Shown here: positions 29,990 to 42,138 of the stretch, in pieces
Position numbering within the stretch: position 1 is the first letter of the stretch
Layout: every line of letters begins with the position of its first letter
From: Aeromonas australiensis
GTDB taxonomy: Bacteria > Pseudomonadota > Gammaproteobacteria > Enterobacterales > Aeromonadaceae
Direction of reading: 5' to 3'
DNA length: 64,000 nt
Assembly (NCBI RefSeq): GCF_000819725.1
Contig: NZ_CDDH01000069.1
Span: forward strand, 124,001 to 188,000
The notes under the pieces: model-generated
What the model was told of the DNA's origin: nothing
Seen by the model: only the letters and a program-made list of their open reading frames with translations
Database searches by the model: none
Translations under genes and position numbers: made by a program

Positions 29990-30022
29990 GTGTTCGAACG
30001 ATTCGCCAAGTGAAAAAAGCCG

Positions 30023-30051
30023 TTGACGCGGGCGGGGCTTTCCCCTAAATT
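30023..30051 (+). promoter_or_regulatory. stringent-type promoter of tRNA-Ser
   Basis: TTGACG at 30023 and TAAATT at 30046 with a 17-base spacer, followed by a GC-rich discriminator ACGCCCC typical of stable-RNA promoters. The tRNA lies about 160 bases downstream. Confidence 0.7.
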
Positions 30052-30123
30052 ACGCCCCGTTCCAACGCGACAGCGCAGCGAACATTGTGTTGGCTGAACA
30101 CGTTAAATCACAGACAAAATTTT

Positions 30124-30150
30124 GGTGAGCTACCCGAGTGGCTGCCCACC
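30124..30150 (+). other. partial copy of the tRNA-Ser 5' half
   Basis: TTTGGTGAGctacCCGAGTGGCTG resembles the first 22 bases of the tRNA-Ser that begins 91 bases downstream, including the upstream TTT. It then diverges, with no anticodon or T arm. It can also fold as a hairpin (AGCTAC / GTGGCT with outer GGTG / CACC). It lies in the tRNA leader transcript. Confidence 0.45.
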
Positions 30151-30214
30151 GATGAAGTAGGTAAAAAAGCACGCATGGCGTGCTCAGAAAGCCACTTCAA
30201 AGAAGAAAAAATTT

Positions 30215-30302
30215 GGTGAGGTGTCCGAGTGGCTGAAGGAGCACGCCTGGAAAGTGTGTATACGGCAACGTATCGAGGGTTCGAATCCCTCCCTCACCGC
30301 CA
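30215..30302 (+). tRNA. tRNA-Ser (GGA)
   Basis: 88-nt class II tRNA with acceptor GGTGAGG / CCTCACC, discriminator G, encoded CCA, anticodon loop CTGGAAA giving anticodon GGA, a long variable arm and T loop TTCGAAT. Reads UCC/UCU. It lies next to a decayed integrase gene, a common integration position. Confidence 0.97.
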
Positions 30303-30307
30303 AATAT

Positions 30308-30334
30308 AACCCGTTGAATTTCAACGGGTTTTTT
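30308..30334 (+). terminator. terminator after tRNA-Ser
   Basis: Stem AACCCGTTGA / TCAACGGGTT with a T-run immediately after. Confidence 0.9.
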
Positions 30335-30384
30335 CATTTCTAGGCTTACGTGATTTTTTCCTGGATCAACTGGGTGGAACAATC

Positions 30385-31281
30385 ATGTATCTGGGTAAAA
30401 ATGCCTCCGGCACCTACTACACTCGTCTCCCGCTGCCTAAGTCATTACGTGACCCTGGCTTGCTCTTCGCTATCCGTACTTCCCTTTGCACCAAAGATCG
30501 TCAGCTCGCCGTAGACCGAAACCTGGCTGTGGCAGCTCGCACTCGCGCACTTATCACGGCTACCCCTGCCGATACAGCCCCCCGCAGTTTCTATCGCTGG
30601 ATCCGCGCCGATCTTGACGCGTTCAAGGCAGCGGGGTTCATCCTCCCTCCTCAAACACCTTCCACACCTCGTGAACCTTCTGTTGATGCCTCAGCTTGCT
30701 CCAGCAGTGGGATCACCCTCAGCCACGCACTGGCGAGATTCATCGAGACTAAAACCTGTGAGGGGATCCAGCACAAGTCGATGGGCCAGCTCCGACTTAG
30801 GAGTAACGCGTTTGTCACCTGGCCGAACGGATCAAGATCAATGAGGTGGCACCGACCCTGGCGCAGGAGTACCGCAACAGTTTGCTGCACAAGCGCGACA
30901 TCAGTGTCAAAACCGGGGAGGATTACCTGGCTGCACTGAAACAGTTACTCCATGGGTGTGTGGTGCCGGACTATTGCACTCGCAACCCGTTCGAGAGGCT
31001 GACTGCGGGCAAGAACCCCATCAAACGCGCAAGATGACGACAGGGTACGCTGGCATTGCCCACAACTGTGCCAGTTTGCACAGCAAACAATTACAGAAAG
31101 GCAAAAAACTGAAATGGCAGGACTGGTGGGTTCCCCTGTTGTACTTGTATGCCGGATTGGGACCTTTGGAGGCGTATCAGCTGAAGGTCCAGAGCATCAA
31201 GCAGATTGAAGGGGTCTGATGGCTGATCGTCGAGGCTGGCGAAGCAGATCAGCAGCTCAAGATAGCTGCGACTCGCCATAT
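30385..31281 (+). pseudogene. decayed phage-type integrase (tyrosine recombinase)
   Basis: The N-terminal arm reads YLGKNASGTYYTRLPLPKSLR in one frame from 30385 (a DUF6538-like N-terminus). The core-binding domain continues in a second frame near 30820 as APTLAQEYRNSLLHKRD and DYLAALKQLLHGC. The start of the catalytic domain appears in a third frame near 31110 as WWVPLLYLYAGLGPLEAYQL. That frame meets a TGA at 31217, after which it reads on in kind (WLIVEAGEADQQLK) for about 20 codons. At least two frameshifts or deletions plus a stop are present, and the catalytic His-x-x-Arg and Tyr are gone. It is the relic of an element that probably once used tRNA-Ser. Confidence 0.85.
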
Positions 31282-31372
31282 GGAGAATAAACGTGCTGGA
31301 TGCGTACCGGGGTATCACGATCCAGTGAGAGGGGATGTCTAGATAAGGTTGCGACGTTGCAGAGGGTAAAAC

Positions 31373-31398
31373 AAAAAACCGGCCTTGGCCGGTTTTTT
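31373..31398 (-). terminator. terminator of the Pro-Arg-His tRNA operon
   Basis: Stem AAAACCGGCC / GGCCGGTTTT with T-runs on both sides; it lies 70 bases past tRNA-His on its strand. Confidence 0.88.
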
Positions 31399-31468
31399 GT
31401 GGTGCAGGCAATAAATGCACTGCGCCAAATCGATTGATATCACCTTGCGGCAATCATCGATGGAGTAA

Positions 31469-31545
31469 TGGGGTGGCTGATGGGGCTCGAACCCACGACA
31501 ACCGGAATCACAATCCGGGACTCTACCAACTGAGCTACAGCCACC
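31469..31545 (-). tRNA. tRNA-His (GTG)
   Basis: 77 nt including the extra 5' G (G-1) typical of tRNA-His and an encoded CCA. Acceptor GTGGCTG / CAGCCAC, anticodon arm CCGGATTGTGATTCCGG with anticodon GTG. Last gene of a three-tRNA operon. Confidence 0.97.
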
Positions 31546-31595
31546 ACTGAAATCTTTATCAACATTCGCCAATCCAAAAGGAAGGGGAACATCAA

Positions 31596-31672
<77 letters not shown>

Positions 31673-31709
31673 TTTGTATCAACACGTCTTGACGACAAGT
31701 CGATGAACA

Positions 31710-31786
<77 letters not shown>

Positions 31787-31837
31787 AAAACCCCTTGCCA
31801 GCATATCGACAACAGTCTTACTGGGCAACGGGCGGGC

Positions 31838-31867
31838 ATCATAGCCAAGCGTACGGGCCAGCGTCAA
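31838..31867 (-). promoter_or_regulatory. promoter of the Pro-Arg-His tRNA operon
   Basis: On the minus strand, TTGACG (31867-31862) and TATGAT (31843-31838) with an 18-base spacer and a GC-rich discriminator GCCCGCC, typical of stringently controlled tRNA genes. Confidence 0.8.
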
Positions 31868-31999
31868 TGACTTTTTCCCCCAGTAAATTCAAGTGCCTAC
31901 TTATTGCCCGCTAGAGGTCTGGCACGTGCCTGCCGCTAACATCCCGGCTAAAAAAATGCGACAATGCGCGGCAGTTGAACACATGGTGAGTGGAGAACG

Positions 32000-32854
32000 A
32001 TGTCTGCCAAAATCATAGATGGAAAACAGGTTGCGCAAACGATTCGCAACCAGGTCGCGGCGCAAGTCCAACAGCGGTTGGCGGCAGGGAAACGGGCTCC
32101 AGGGCTGGCAGTCATTCTGGTGGGGGCGGATCCCGCCTCTCAGGTCTATGTCGGCAGCAAACGCCGGGCGTGCGAGGAGGTGGGGTTTCTCTCCCGCTCC
32201 TATGATCTGAGTGCAACTGCCAGCCAGGAAGAGTTGCTGGCGCTGATCGACCAACTAAATGCAGATAGTCACGTAGATGGCATTCTGGTTCAGTTGCCGT
32301 TGCCGGCTCACTTCGATACCACTCTGGTACTGGAGCGGATCCAGCCTGACAAGGATGTAGATGGATTCCACCCGTATAACGTCGGCCGTCTGGCCCAACG
32401 TATTCCGGCGCTGCGTCCCTGCACACCGAAAGGGATCATGACGCTGATTGAGACCACGGGCGTGAAGACGCACGGTCTGCATGCGGTCGTGGTGGGAGCG
32501 TCCAACATCGTGGGGCGTCCCATGACCCTCGAATTGTTGCTGGCGGGTTGCACGACCACGACTTGCCATCGTTTTACGCGGGATCTGGAAGAGCAGGTAC
32601 GCCGTGCCGATCTGCTGGTTGTTGCGGTCGGCAAGCCCAACTTTATTCCGGGTGAGTGGATCAAGCCGGGAGCACTGGTAATTGATGTGGGGATCAATCG
32701 CCTGGCGGATGGCTCGCTGGTCGGGGATGTGGAGTTTGAGACGGCGCGCAGCCATGCCTCCTTCATTACTCCGGTACCCGGTGGCGTGGGCCCGATGACG
32801 GTGGCCAGCCTGATGGAAAATACCCTGATCGCCTGCAGTGAATATCACGACTGA
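32000..32854 (+). CDS. folD: FolD, methylenetetrahydrofolate dehydrogenase/cyclohydrolase
   Basis: 284-residue bifunctional cytosolic enzyme interconverting 5,10-methylene-, methenyl- and 10-formyl-tetrahydrofolate with NADP+. Signatures: [13 protein letters not shown] with the catalytic Tyr-Lys pair near residues 50-54, [10 protein letters not shown] near 95, PCTPKGIM near 140, the nucleotide loop GASNIVGRP near 166, and [11 protein letters not shown] near 262. Standard length. Monocistronic; the bidirectional terminator after it is shared with cspD. Confidence 0.98.
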   Translation: MSAKIIDGKQVAQTIRNQVAAQVQQRLAAGKRAPGLAVILVGADPASQVYVGSKRRACEEVGFLSRSYDLSATASQEELLALIDQLNADSHVDGILVQLPLPAHFDTTLVLERIQPDKDVDGFHPYNVGRLAQRIPALRPCTPKGIMTLIETTGVKTHGLHAVVVGASNIVGRPMTLELLLAGCTTTTCHRFTRDLEEQVRRADLLVVAVGKPNFIPGEWIKPGALVIDVGINRLADGSLVGDVEFETARSHASFITPVPGGVGPMTVASLMENTLIACSEYHD

Positions 32855-32916
32855 TCATGGCTGGTGATAACCCTGTGATCCCGTGAGGCGGCAGGACTCG
32901 CCAGAAATCTGACAAT

Positions 32917-32951
32917 AAAAAACCGGTTGCTCAGAGAGGAACCGGTTTTTT
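32917..32951. terminator. bidirectional terminator between folD and cspD
   Basis: Stem AAAAAACCGGTT / AACCGGTTTTTT with an 11-base loop, between convergent genes. Confidence 0.92.
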
Positions 32952-32971
32952 ATTTATCCAACGGGTGTTAT

Positions 32972-33190
32972 TTACATATTTTGTGCTTCGTTTGGCACAA
33001 TCACAGAAGCGTGATTTCCTTTCGGCCCCTGTTGCAGTTCAAAATTGACGGCCTGACCCGCTTTCAGAGTCTTGTAGCCCTCCATTTGAATCGTGGAGTA
33101 GTGAGCGAAGATATCCTCACCGCCCCCTTCCGGACAGATAAACCCAAATCCTTTTGCGTTGTTAAACCACTTAACTGTGCCGGTTGCCAT
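32972..33190 (-). CDS. cspD: CspD, cold-shock-like protein
   Basis: 72-residue single-stranded nucleic-acid-binding protein of the cold-shock fold, with RNP1 KGFGFI and RNP2-like DIFAHY. CspD in E. coli is induced in stationary phase rather than by cold and inhibits replication. Its position divergent from clpS-clpA is the conserved cspD/clpSA arrangement and is the main reason for calling it CspD and not another Csp. The 229-base divergent region contains both promoters. Confidence 0.93.
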   Translation of the reverse strand: MATGTVKWFNNAKGFGFICPEGGGEDIFAHYSTIQMEGYKTLKAGQAVNFELQQGPKGNHASVIVPNEAQNM

Positions 33191-33419
33191 ACTTCTACAT
33201 CCTTTTATTGATTACCCAGAAGTCGTTGAGTAACCTGCGCCAGCCCTTTATAACTAGGGACATGAGCCCATAGCAGACGGGCACAGATTAGCAAGTAACC
33301 AATCTAGTCTAACTTTTGAGCGAGTCAAGAAGTTGTTAACAGCTGATGTGATCTGGTTAACAAGTCTATTGACAAGCTTGTGTTAGACGGTAGTAATCTA
33401 GAGGTACCAAAGCGCGATT

Positions 33420-33737
33420 ATGAGCAAGCAGAAAGAACTCTTTGCTAATGAAGATATTGCAGAAGCAGAGAAAACAAAGCTACAGCCGCCACCCATGTAT
33501 AAGGTTGTGTTGAACAACGATGACTACACGCCGATGGAGTTTGTGGTGGAGGTGCTGCAAAAGTTCTTTGGTATGGATTTGGACAAGGCGACTCAGGTCA
33601 TGCTGAGTGTGCATTATAGTGGTAAGGGGGTCTGCGGCATGTTTACTGCAGAGATCGCTGAAACCAAGGTTGTCCAAGTCAACACCTATGCACGTAACAA
33701 CGAGCATCCACTGCTCTGTACTATGGAAAAGGCTTGA
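33420..33737 (+). CDS. clpS: ClpS, N-degron adaptor of ClpA
   Basis: 105-residue adaptor that binds N-terminal Leu, Phe, Tyr and Trp and hands the protein to ClpAP. The conserved core is present: [21 protein letters not shown], with the NDDYT substrate-pocket region near residue 34-38, then [17 protein letters not shown] and a basic NNEHPL end. The flexible N-terminal tail that engages the ClpA pore precedes it. It starts 59 bases before clpA, in one operon. Confidence 0.97.
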   Translation: MSKQKELFANEDIAEAEKTKLQPPPMYKVVLNNDDYTPMEFVVEVLQKFFGMDLDKATQVMLSVHYSGKGVCGMFTAEIAETKVVQVNTYARNNEHPLLCTMEKA

Positions 33738-33796
33738 TACTGATGACTTGATGGCGAGTATGACACCACATTGTTGCTGTACTAGGGGAGGTGCCT

Positions 33797-36052
33797 ATGT
33801 TGAATAAAGATCTGGAAAAGACGCTAAACGAAGCTTTCAAGTTGGCTCGTGACGAGCGCCATGAATTCATGACCGTTGAGCACCTGTTGTTAGCCCTTCT
33901 GGATAACAATTCAGCCCATGAGGCGCTGAGCTCCTGTGGTGCCGATGTCGAGCAGATGCGCAAGGAGATCCACGCATTCATCACTCAAACTACGCCACTC
34001 ATACCGCGCGACGATGAAGATCGTGAAACCCAGCCGACACTGGGGTTCCAGCGGGTGTTACAGCGTGCTGTCTTCCATGTGCAATCCTCCGGCAATACCG
34101 AAGTGAGTGGCGCTAACGTGTTGGTCGCTATCTTCAGCGAGCAGGAGTCACAAGCGGCCTATTTCCTGAAAAAAGCCGAGATCAGCCGTCTCGATGTTGT
34201 CAATTTTCTCTCTCACGGGGTGCGCAAGGACAGCAAACCGGAACTCGGTAGCAATAACAATCCCGAGTCTGATGATGATGTCTCGGCTGCCCAGATCGAG
34301 AGCTTTGCCACCAACCTGAACCAGCTGGTGCTGGAAGGGCGCATCGATCCACTGATTGGCCGTGATCAGGAGCTCAATCGTACCATCCAGGTGCTCTGCC
34401 GCCGTCGCAAGAATAACCCGCTGCTAGTGGGGGAGGCGGGCGTAGGCAAAACCGCCATTGCCGAAGGGCTGGCATATCGTATCGTCAAGGGTGATGTCCC
34501 CGAGGTGATTGCGGGTAGCACCATCTATTCGCTGGATATGGGGTCTCTGCTGGCGGGTACCAAATATCGCGGTGATTTCGAGAAGCGCCTCAAGGTACTG
34601 CTCAAGCAGATTGAGCGTCAGGAAGGGGCCATCCTCTTTATCGACGAGATCCATACCATCATCGGTGCCGGTGCGGCATCTGGTGGGCAACTGGATGCGG
34701 CCAACCTGATCAAGCCGCTGCTCTCCAATGGTTTGCTCCGCTGTGTGGGATCCACCACTTATCAGGAGTATGCCCAGATCTTTGAAAAAGACCGTGCGCT
34801 GGCACGTCGTTTCCAGAAGATCGATATCATCGAGCCGACAGTTGATGATACCACGCGTATCCTGATGGGACTCAAAAGCCGTTATGAGGCCCACCACGGC
34901 GTGCGCTACACCGCCAAGGCGATCCGTGCGGCTGCCGAGCTCTCTGCCAAGTACATCAATGATCGTCACTTGCCCGACAAGGCGATCGACGTGATCGACG
35001 AGGCGGGTGCCGGTCAGCGGTTGCTGCCTGCGAGTAAACGCAAGAAAGTGATCAATGTGCAGGAGATTGAGTCCATTGTGGCCAAGATTGCCCGCATTCC
35101 GGAGAAATCAGTCTCCTCCTCTGATAAAGAGGTACTGAAGCACCTGGAGCGCAATCTGAAGATGGTAGTCTTTGGTCAGGACAAGGCTATCGAAGTGTTG
35201 GCAGATGCCATTCGCCTGTCACGCTCAGGCCTTGGCAACGAGCGCCGTCCGGTTGGTTGCTTCTTGTTTGCGGGCCCCACTGGTGTCGGTAAAACAGAGG
35301 TGACCCAGCAGTTGGGCAAGGCATTGGGTGTCGAGATGCTGCGCTTTGATATGTCCGAGTACATGGAACGCCATACCGTATCTCGCCTGATTGGTGCGCC
35401 TCCCGGTTATGTCGGTTTTGAACAGGGTGGTTTGCTGACCGATGCGGTGATCAAGCATCCTCACTCGGTGGTGTTGCTCGACGAGATTGAGAAGGCGCAT
35501 CCGGATGTGTTCAACCTGCTGTTGCAGGTGATGGACAACGGTACCCTGACCGATAACAACGGGCGCAAGGCGGATTTCCGTAACGTTATTCTGGTGATGA
35601 CTACCAACGCCGGTGTGCAGGAGACCCAGCGCAAATCGATTGGCTTCCAGCAGCAGGATTTGAGCCACGATGCCATGGCGGTGATCAACAAGACCTTCAG
35701 TCCGGAGTTTCGTAACCGGCTTGATCACACCATCTGGTTCAACCATCTCGATATGACGGTGATCCATCAGGTGGTCGACAAGTTCATTGTCGAATTGCAG
35801 GTTCAACTGGATGCGAAGGGAGTTTCTCTTGAGGTGTCCGAGCGTGCCCGCCACTGGTTGGCGGAGAAGGGATATGACAGAGCCATGGGCGCCAGACCGA
35901 TGGGGCGGGTGATCCAGGAGCACCTCAAGAAGCCCTTGGCCAACGAGATCCTGTTCGGATCACTGGTTGATGGGGGGATAGTGAAGGTTGAGTTGGGAAG
36001 TGACAGCCTCAGCTTTGATTTTCAGGTCAATGTTGAAGCTGTTTCCCACTAA
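33797..36052 (+). CDS. clpA: ClpA, ATP-dependent Clp protease unfoldase
   Basis: 751-residue AAA+ chaperone with two ATPase rings that unfolds substrates for ClpP. The N-domain begins [17 protein letters not shown]. First Walker A is [13 protein letters not shown] near residue 215 and second [13 protein letters not shown] near residue 495, and a ClpP-docking IGF-type loop (SIGFQQQ) lies near 615. GGGAGG before ATG 33797 selects this start over GTG 33791. No clpP is adjacent. It is followed by a terminator shared with convergent infA. Confidence 0.97.
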   Translation: MLNKDLEKTLNEAFKLARDERHEFMTVEHLLLALLDNNSAHEALSSCGADVEQMRKEIHAFITQTTPLIPRDDEDRETQPTLGFQRVLQRAVFHVQSSGNTEVSGANVLVAIFSEQESQAAYFLKKAEISRLDVVNFLSHGVRKDSKPELGSNNNPESDDDVSAAQIESFATNLNQLVLEGRIDPLIGRDQELNRTIQVLCRRRKNNPLLVGEAGVGKTAIAEGLAYRIVKGDVPEVIAGSTIYSLDMGSLLAGTKYRGDFEKRLKVLLKQIERQEGAILFIDEIHTIIGAGAASGGQLDAANLIKPLLSNGLLRCVGSTTYQEYAQIFEKDRALARRFQKIDIIEPTVDDTTRILMGLKSRYEAHHGVRYTAKAIRAAAELSAKYINDRHLPDKAIDVIDEAGAGQRLLPASKRKKVINVQEIESIVAKIARIPEKSVSSSDKEVLKHLERNLKMVVFGQDKAIEVLADAIRLSRSGLGNERRPVGCFLFAGPTGVGKTEVTQQLGKALGVEMLRFDMSEYMERHTVSRLIGAPPGYVGFEQGGLLTDAVIKHPHSVVLLDEIEKAHPDVFNLLLQVMDNGTLTDNNGRKADFRNVILVMTTNAGVQETQRKSIGFQQQDLSHDAMAVINKTFSPEFRNRLDHTIWFNHLDMTVIHQVVDKFIVELQVQLDAKGVSLEVSERARHWLAEKGYDRAMGARPMGRVIQEHLKKPLANEILFGSLVDGGIVKVELGSDSLSFDFQVNVEAVSH

Positions 36053-36074
36053 GCGTCAGTGATCAGACAACGAC

Positions 36075-36106
36075 AAAAAACCCCAACCGACAGGTTGGGG
36101 TTTTTT
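36075..36106. terminator. bidirectional terminator between clpA and infA
   Basis: Stem AAAACCCCAACC / GGTTGGGGTTTT with loop GACA, flanked by A and T runs. Confidence 0.93.
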
Positions 36107-36120
36107 GCTGAATTCCTGGC

Positions 36121-37120
<1,000 letters not shown>

Positions 37121-37124
<4 letters not shown>

Positions 37125-37828
37125 AGGCTGATCTCCCCCTCTTGCCAGCAGGAAGCCAATAGTGGTTGATGGCCAAGGCGAGTCAGCTCGGCCAGAAAAC
37201 GGGCCCTTGGCCACTCCTCGATACCCAGGGTCGCCAGAAACGGGTTCTGCATCTGGCAATCGATAAGTGCTCCACCATGGCGTGAAAAGTGGCGACAGAG
37301 TGCCACCATGGCCAGCTTGGCGCCGTTATCAATCCGGCTGAACATGGATTCACCGCAAAAGACTCGCCCGATAGAGAGGCCATACAGTCCCGCTTGCAAC
37401 TCTCCCTCCTGCCAGATCTCGATAGAGTGGGCATGACCCTGTCGGTGCAACTGCTGGTAGGCCTCGATCATGGGTTGGCTGATCCAGGTGCCATCGGCAG
37501 TGCGACGAGGGGCGGCGCAGGCGGTAATGACTTCATTAAAGGCGCGATTGACGGAAATATCGAATGGGGTACGGCGGATAGTCTTCTGCAGTGTCCGCCC
37601 CACATGAAGTTGGTCGGGACGGATCACCCCGCGCGGATCCGGTGACCACCACAGGGTCGGCTGGTGGGGTTCATTCCACGGGAAGATCCCCTTGTGATAA
37701 GCTGCCAGCAATCTGGCCGGGGAGAGATCTCCGCCAATCGCCAGCAAGCCGTTGGGCTCTTCCAGCGCATGGCTGGGGTCGGGAAACCAGCAAAGCTCAT
37801 CATCCAGTTGGGTAAGATAGCGAGACAT
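37121..37828 (-). CDS. aat: Aat, leucyl/phenylalanyl-tRNA-protein transferase
   Basis: About 235 residues. Transfers Leu or Phe to N-terminal Lys or Arg of proteins, creating N-degrons for ClpS-ClpAP. Typical segments: FPDPSHALEEPNGLLAIGGD, GIFPWNEPHQPTLWWSPDPRGV, and near the middle GLYGLSIGRVFCGESMFS. ATG 37828 (MSRYLTQL) matches the family N-terminus; ATG 37858 is in frame with a slightly better AGGATA and would overlap the divergent gene. Coupled to bpt by an ATGA overlap. Confidence 0.95.
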
Positions 37829-37847
37829 AAGGCAACGAGGTTCATAG

Positions 37848-38318
37848 ATGAAGGCCATTATCCTGATAGTATCCAGCTTGTTCTGCTTTGTCACGGCGCC
37901 CGCCGGGGCGGAGGTCTACCAGCGCAATACCGCGCGGCCAGTCAATCAGGTGGTGTTTGGTCAGGTCGAAACGGTGCGCAATATTACCCAGCGCCAGATC
38001 CTGGAGTCCGAGCACTCTGGCTGGAAGACGCTGGGTGGTGCCGTGTTGGGCGGCCTGCTGGGCAACCAGTTTGGCGGCGGTCATGGCCGTGAAATCGCCA
38101 CCGCCGTCGGGGCGCTCGCGGGTGCTGCGGCTGCGCAGCAATACCAGTTAGGGGGAACCGTGGTGGAAAACAAGCTGGTGGAGCTGCTGATCCGCAACGA
38201 ACAAAATGCCCTTATCAACGTGATCCAGGATTATGATCCCGCCATGGTCTTTGCCAATGGGGACAAGGTGCGCATTCTCTACTTCGATGATGGGGTGCGG
38301 GTCGACAAGACTTACTGA
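37848..38318 (+). CDS. glycine-zipper envelope protein
   Basis: 156 residues with a cleavable signal peptide (cleavage near APAGA|EVY) and a glycine-zipper hairpin around residues 60-95 (TLGGAVLGGLLGNQFGGG, then ATAVGALAGAAAAQ). This matches the glycine zipper 2TM / SlyB-Pcp type outer-membrane proteins. There is no lipobox cysteine, so it is unlikely to be a lipoprotein. The C-terminal domain (VELLIRNEQNALINVIQ) is family-typical. The start lies inside the divergent region with aat, only 20 bases from the aat start. Role in envelope integrity is inferred only. Confidence 0.8.
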   Translation: MKAIILIVSSLFCFVTAPAGAEVYQRNTARPVNQVVFGQVETVRNITQRQILESEHSGWKTLGGAVLGGLLGNQFGGGHGREIATAVGALAGAAAAQQYQLGGTVVENKLVELLIRNEQNALINVIQDYDPAMVFANGDKVRILYFDDGVRVDKTY

Positions 38319-38426
38319 CTTTCGATAGTCATGGTGATGGGGAGACTGTGGCAGGGAAGGAACCCGCAGACTCTCCTGCTGGAAAGTCTGTCGGGCGGTA
38401 ATACACGGGACTGATGCCCTGAGGAT

Positions 38427-39674
38427 TCAGATAGCTGTCTCTTGAGAGACTATCTTGTCGCGACCGGTGTTCTTTGCCTGATAGAGCAGCCGATCCGCTA
38501 CGCTCAGCGCCTCGTCCATGGATATCCGCCCGACGCTGATCACGCCGTAACTGGCGCGAACAAAGAGCGGGGTTTCCGGTGACAAAGGTTGCTGGCGCAG
38601 CTGCTGACGCAGCCCTTCAAGACGCTTGATCAACACGGGGACGGTACAGTGAGGCACCATCATGGCAAACTCCTCTCCGCCAAAGCGGGCGATCATGGCA
38701 TCGGGGAAGAACTGGGTCAGTAGCCGGGTCAGATGGCAGAGCAGTTGATCGCCGATGGCATGGCCCCAGTGATCGTTGACCTGCTTGAAGTGATCCACAT
38801 CGAGCACACAGAGTGCGAGAGGCGTCTGCTGGCGCTGATGCTCTTCAAACCATTTTTGCCCTTCGTTGAACCAGTAGCGCCGGTTGTAGAGACCGGTCAG
38901 GTAGTCACGATTGGCTGATTCCTGAATACTGTTGAACTGCTCAAGGGCCTCCAGATTGTGGCTGACCCTGCACTGCAGCTCTTCCGGCTCGAACGGCTGG
39001 TTGAGAAAGTCGTTGGCGCCCTGCTTGAGGTAGCGAGCAGAGAGACCGCGCTTGTCCGAGACCGAGATCCCGATAATCGCGAGCTGCTGCTTGCTGTATC
39101 GCTCTCTCAGCATCCGCACCAGACTGATGCCATCGATATCCGGCATATAGTAGTCGACCAGTGCCAGCCGGATGTCCGGGTGTTGCTCCAGCATCGCCAT
39201 CGCTTCACGGGCATGACTGGCCTCATGCACCTGCAACAACTGCTTGCGCAACTGGGCCATGGTGCGGTGACGGGAGGTGCGTGAGTCGTCGACTACCAGC
39301 ACTTCGATAGACTGGTTGAGATAGAGGCGGTGCACCAGACTGACGGCATATTGCAGCGAGTGGCGCGAATCCTTCATCACATAGTCCAGCACGCCGGTTT
39401 CCAGCCAGGCGGCACGTTTATCCTCGCTGATGTCGGCAGTGAGGATCACCACCGGCAAACCTCGAGCCAGCAGCTCGTTGACCGCTTCGCCACGGGGCGC
39501 ATCCGGCAAGGTCAGGTCCACCAGCGCGACCACATACTCCTCTCCCCGACAGTGACGGGCACCTTCGAGGGTATCGAAGGCGTCAATCTCGAGGCCAGTT
39601 TGCTGGGCAATGGCCTGAGTCAGCATACGGCGGATGGTCAGGCTATCTTCGACAATCAATATCTTCTGTTTCAT
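38427..39674 (-). CDS. dual-receiver GGDEF response regulator (putative diguanylate cyclase)
   Basis: 415 residues: receiver 1 (residues 1-115, acceptor in ALVDLTLPD, Lys in YVMKD), receiver 2 (about 123-240, LVVDDSRTSRH, acceptor in ALVDYYMPDIDG), then a GGDEF domain with GGEEF at residues 332-336. The intact GGEEF predicts c-di-GMP synthesis from GTP. The RxxD inhibitory site is not seen at its usual place before GGEEF, so product feedback may be absent. PleD-like layout. No cognate kinase is adjacent. It is separated from trxB by the trxB terminator. Confidence 0.93.
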   Translation of the reverse strand: MKQKILIVEDSLTIRRMLTQAIAQQTGLEIDAFDTLEGARHCRGEEYVVALVDLTLPDAPRGEAVNELLARGLPVVILTADISEDKRAAWLETGVLDYVMKDSRHSLQYAVSLVHRLYLNQSIEVLVVDDSRTSRHRTMAQLRKQLLQVHEASHAREAMAMLEQHPDIRLALVDYYMPDIDGISLVRMLRERYSKQQLAIIGISVSDKRGLSARYLKQGANDFLNQPFEPEELQCRVSHNLEALEQFNSIQESANRDYLTGLYNRRYWFNEGQKWFEEHQRQQTPLALCVLDVDHFKQVNDHWGHAIGDQLLCHLTRLLTQFFPDAMIARFGGEEFAMMVPHCTVPVLIKRLEGLRQQLRQQPLSPETPLFVRASYGVISVGRISMDEALSVADRLLYQAKNTGRDKIVSQETAI

Positions 39675-39689
39675 TAGACTCCTTTAAAT

Positions 39690-39717
39690 AAAAAAGGCAT
39701 ACCGACTGGTATGCCTT
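39690..39717 (-). terminator. terminator of trxB
   Basis: Stem GGCATACC / GGTATGCC with loop GACT, followed on the minus strand by TTTTTTATTT. Confidence 0.9.
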
Positions 39718-39736
39718 ATATCACAACTGCGCTTGT

Positions 39737-40849
<1,113 letters not shown>

Positions 40850-40872
40850 CTACTGGCGCGGGCCAGCGCAGA

Positions 40873-41988
40873 TCAGTTCAGCAGGGTCAGGGGATCCGTG
40901 TAGGCAAGGCCATGTGCCACGGCCACTTCCTTGCAGGTGAGTTTGCCCTCCATCACATTGAGCCCGTGCAGCAGGTTGGGATCGCTCAGCAGTGCCTGAC
41001 GATATCCTTGCTGGGCCAGCTTGATAATAAAGGGGAGGGTGGCATTGTTGAGCGCCACGGTCGAGGTGCGGGCCACCGCCCCCGGCATGTTGGCGACACA
41101 GTAGTGCACCACCTCATCGACAATATAGGTCGGATCCTGGTGGGTGGTGGCGTGGGAGGTCTCCACACAGCCGCCCTGATCGATGGCCACATCGACGATG
41201 GCAGAACCCGGCTTCATGCGCGCAATGTGGTCACGGCGGACAAGTTTTGGCGCAGTGGCACCCGGTACCAGCACGCCGCCGATGACCAGATCGGCCGCCA
41301 GAATGTGCCGCTCCAGGCTTTCGCTATTGGAGTAGACCACCTTGGCTGCGCCCTGGAACTCGTTGTCGAGACGGCGCAGGGTATCGATGTTGTTGTCGAG
41401 GATGGTCACATCTGCCCGCAGACCAACGGCCATGCGGGCTGCATTGGAGCCGACCACGCCGCCGCCGATGATCACCACCTTGGCCGGTTCGACCCCGGGG
41501 ACGCCGCCGAGCAGCACCCCACTTCCGCCACGCGATTTTTCCAGCGCCTGGGCACCCGCCTGAATAGACATGCGTCCGGCTACTTCCGACATGGGGGCCA
41601 ACAGGGGCAGGCCGCCACGGCTGTCGGTGACGGTTTCATAGGCGATGCAGATGGCGCCGCTTTGCAGCAGCGCTTCGGTCTGGGGCAAGTCTGGCGCCAG
41701 ATGCAGATAGGTGAACAGGGTTTGACCCGGCCGCAGCATGGCACATTCAACAGGCTGAGGTTCCTTGACCTTGACGATCATCTCGGCTTTGGCGAAAACC
41801 TCTGCTGCAGAGGCCAAAATTTCGGCGCCAACAGCAATATAATCTGCATCGCTGAAGCCAATGCCGTTTCCTGCACCGCTTTGGACGAAAACAGTATGGT
41901 TTCGTGCTGTCAGTTCACGTACACTGGCCGGAACCATGCCTACGCGGTATTCATGGTTTTTTATCTCTTTAGGTACACCGATGATCAT
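40873..41988 (-). CDS. ald: alanine dehydrogenase
   Basis: 371-residue NAD-dependent enzyme interconverting L-alanine with pyruvate and ammonia. Typical features: [20 protein letters not shown] start, substrate-site KVKEPQ near residue 73, the Rossmann loop [17 protein letters not shown] near 170, and [14 protein letters not shown] near 265. Length equals the family norm. It is divergent from lrp with 150 bases between. Lrp homologues commonly control ald, so direct regulation is a good inference, and the AT-rich spacer is suited to Lrp. Confidence 0.97.
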   Translation of the reverse strand: MIIGVPKEIKNHEYRVGMVPASVRELTARNHTVFVQSGAGNGIGFSDADYIAVGAEILASAAEVFAKAEMIVKVKEPQPVECAMLRPGQTLFTYLHLAPDLPQTEALLQSGAICIAYETVTDSRGGLPLLAPMSEVAGRMSIQAGAQALEKSRGGSGVLLGGVPGVEPAKVVIIGGGVVGSNAARMAVGLRADVTILDNNIDTLRRLDNEFQGAAKVVYSNSESLERHILAADLVIGGVLVPGATAPKLVRRDHIARMKPGSAIVDVAIDQGGCVETSHATTHQDPTYIVDEVVHYCVANMPGAVARTSTVALNNATLPFIIKLAQQGYRQALLSDPNLLHGLNVMEGKLTCKEVAVAHGLAYTDPLTLLN

Positions 41989-42138
41989 GCTATCCCTCGC
42001 TTATAGATTGGCGTTTAATGTTGCATAAATGTTAACTAACATTTGCGCCTAGTATATTCAGGTATTGACAGGATTTGTGACCATAATTATAAAATGACTG
42101 GTGATTCTTACCAAAAAATAGCCAAAGGATGGAATAAA

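Noticed and set aside
37848-38318. Lipoprotein call for the glycine-zipper protein
   Set aside because: No cysteine at the signal cleavage site; the sequence there is APAGAEVY.
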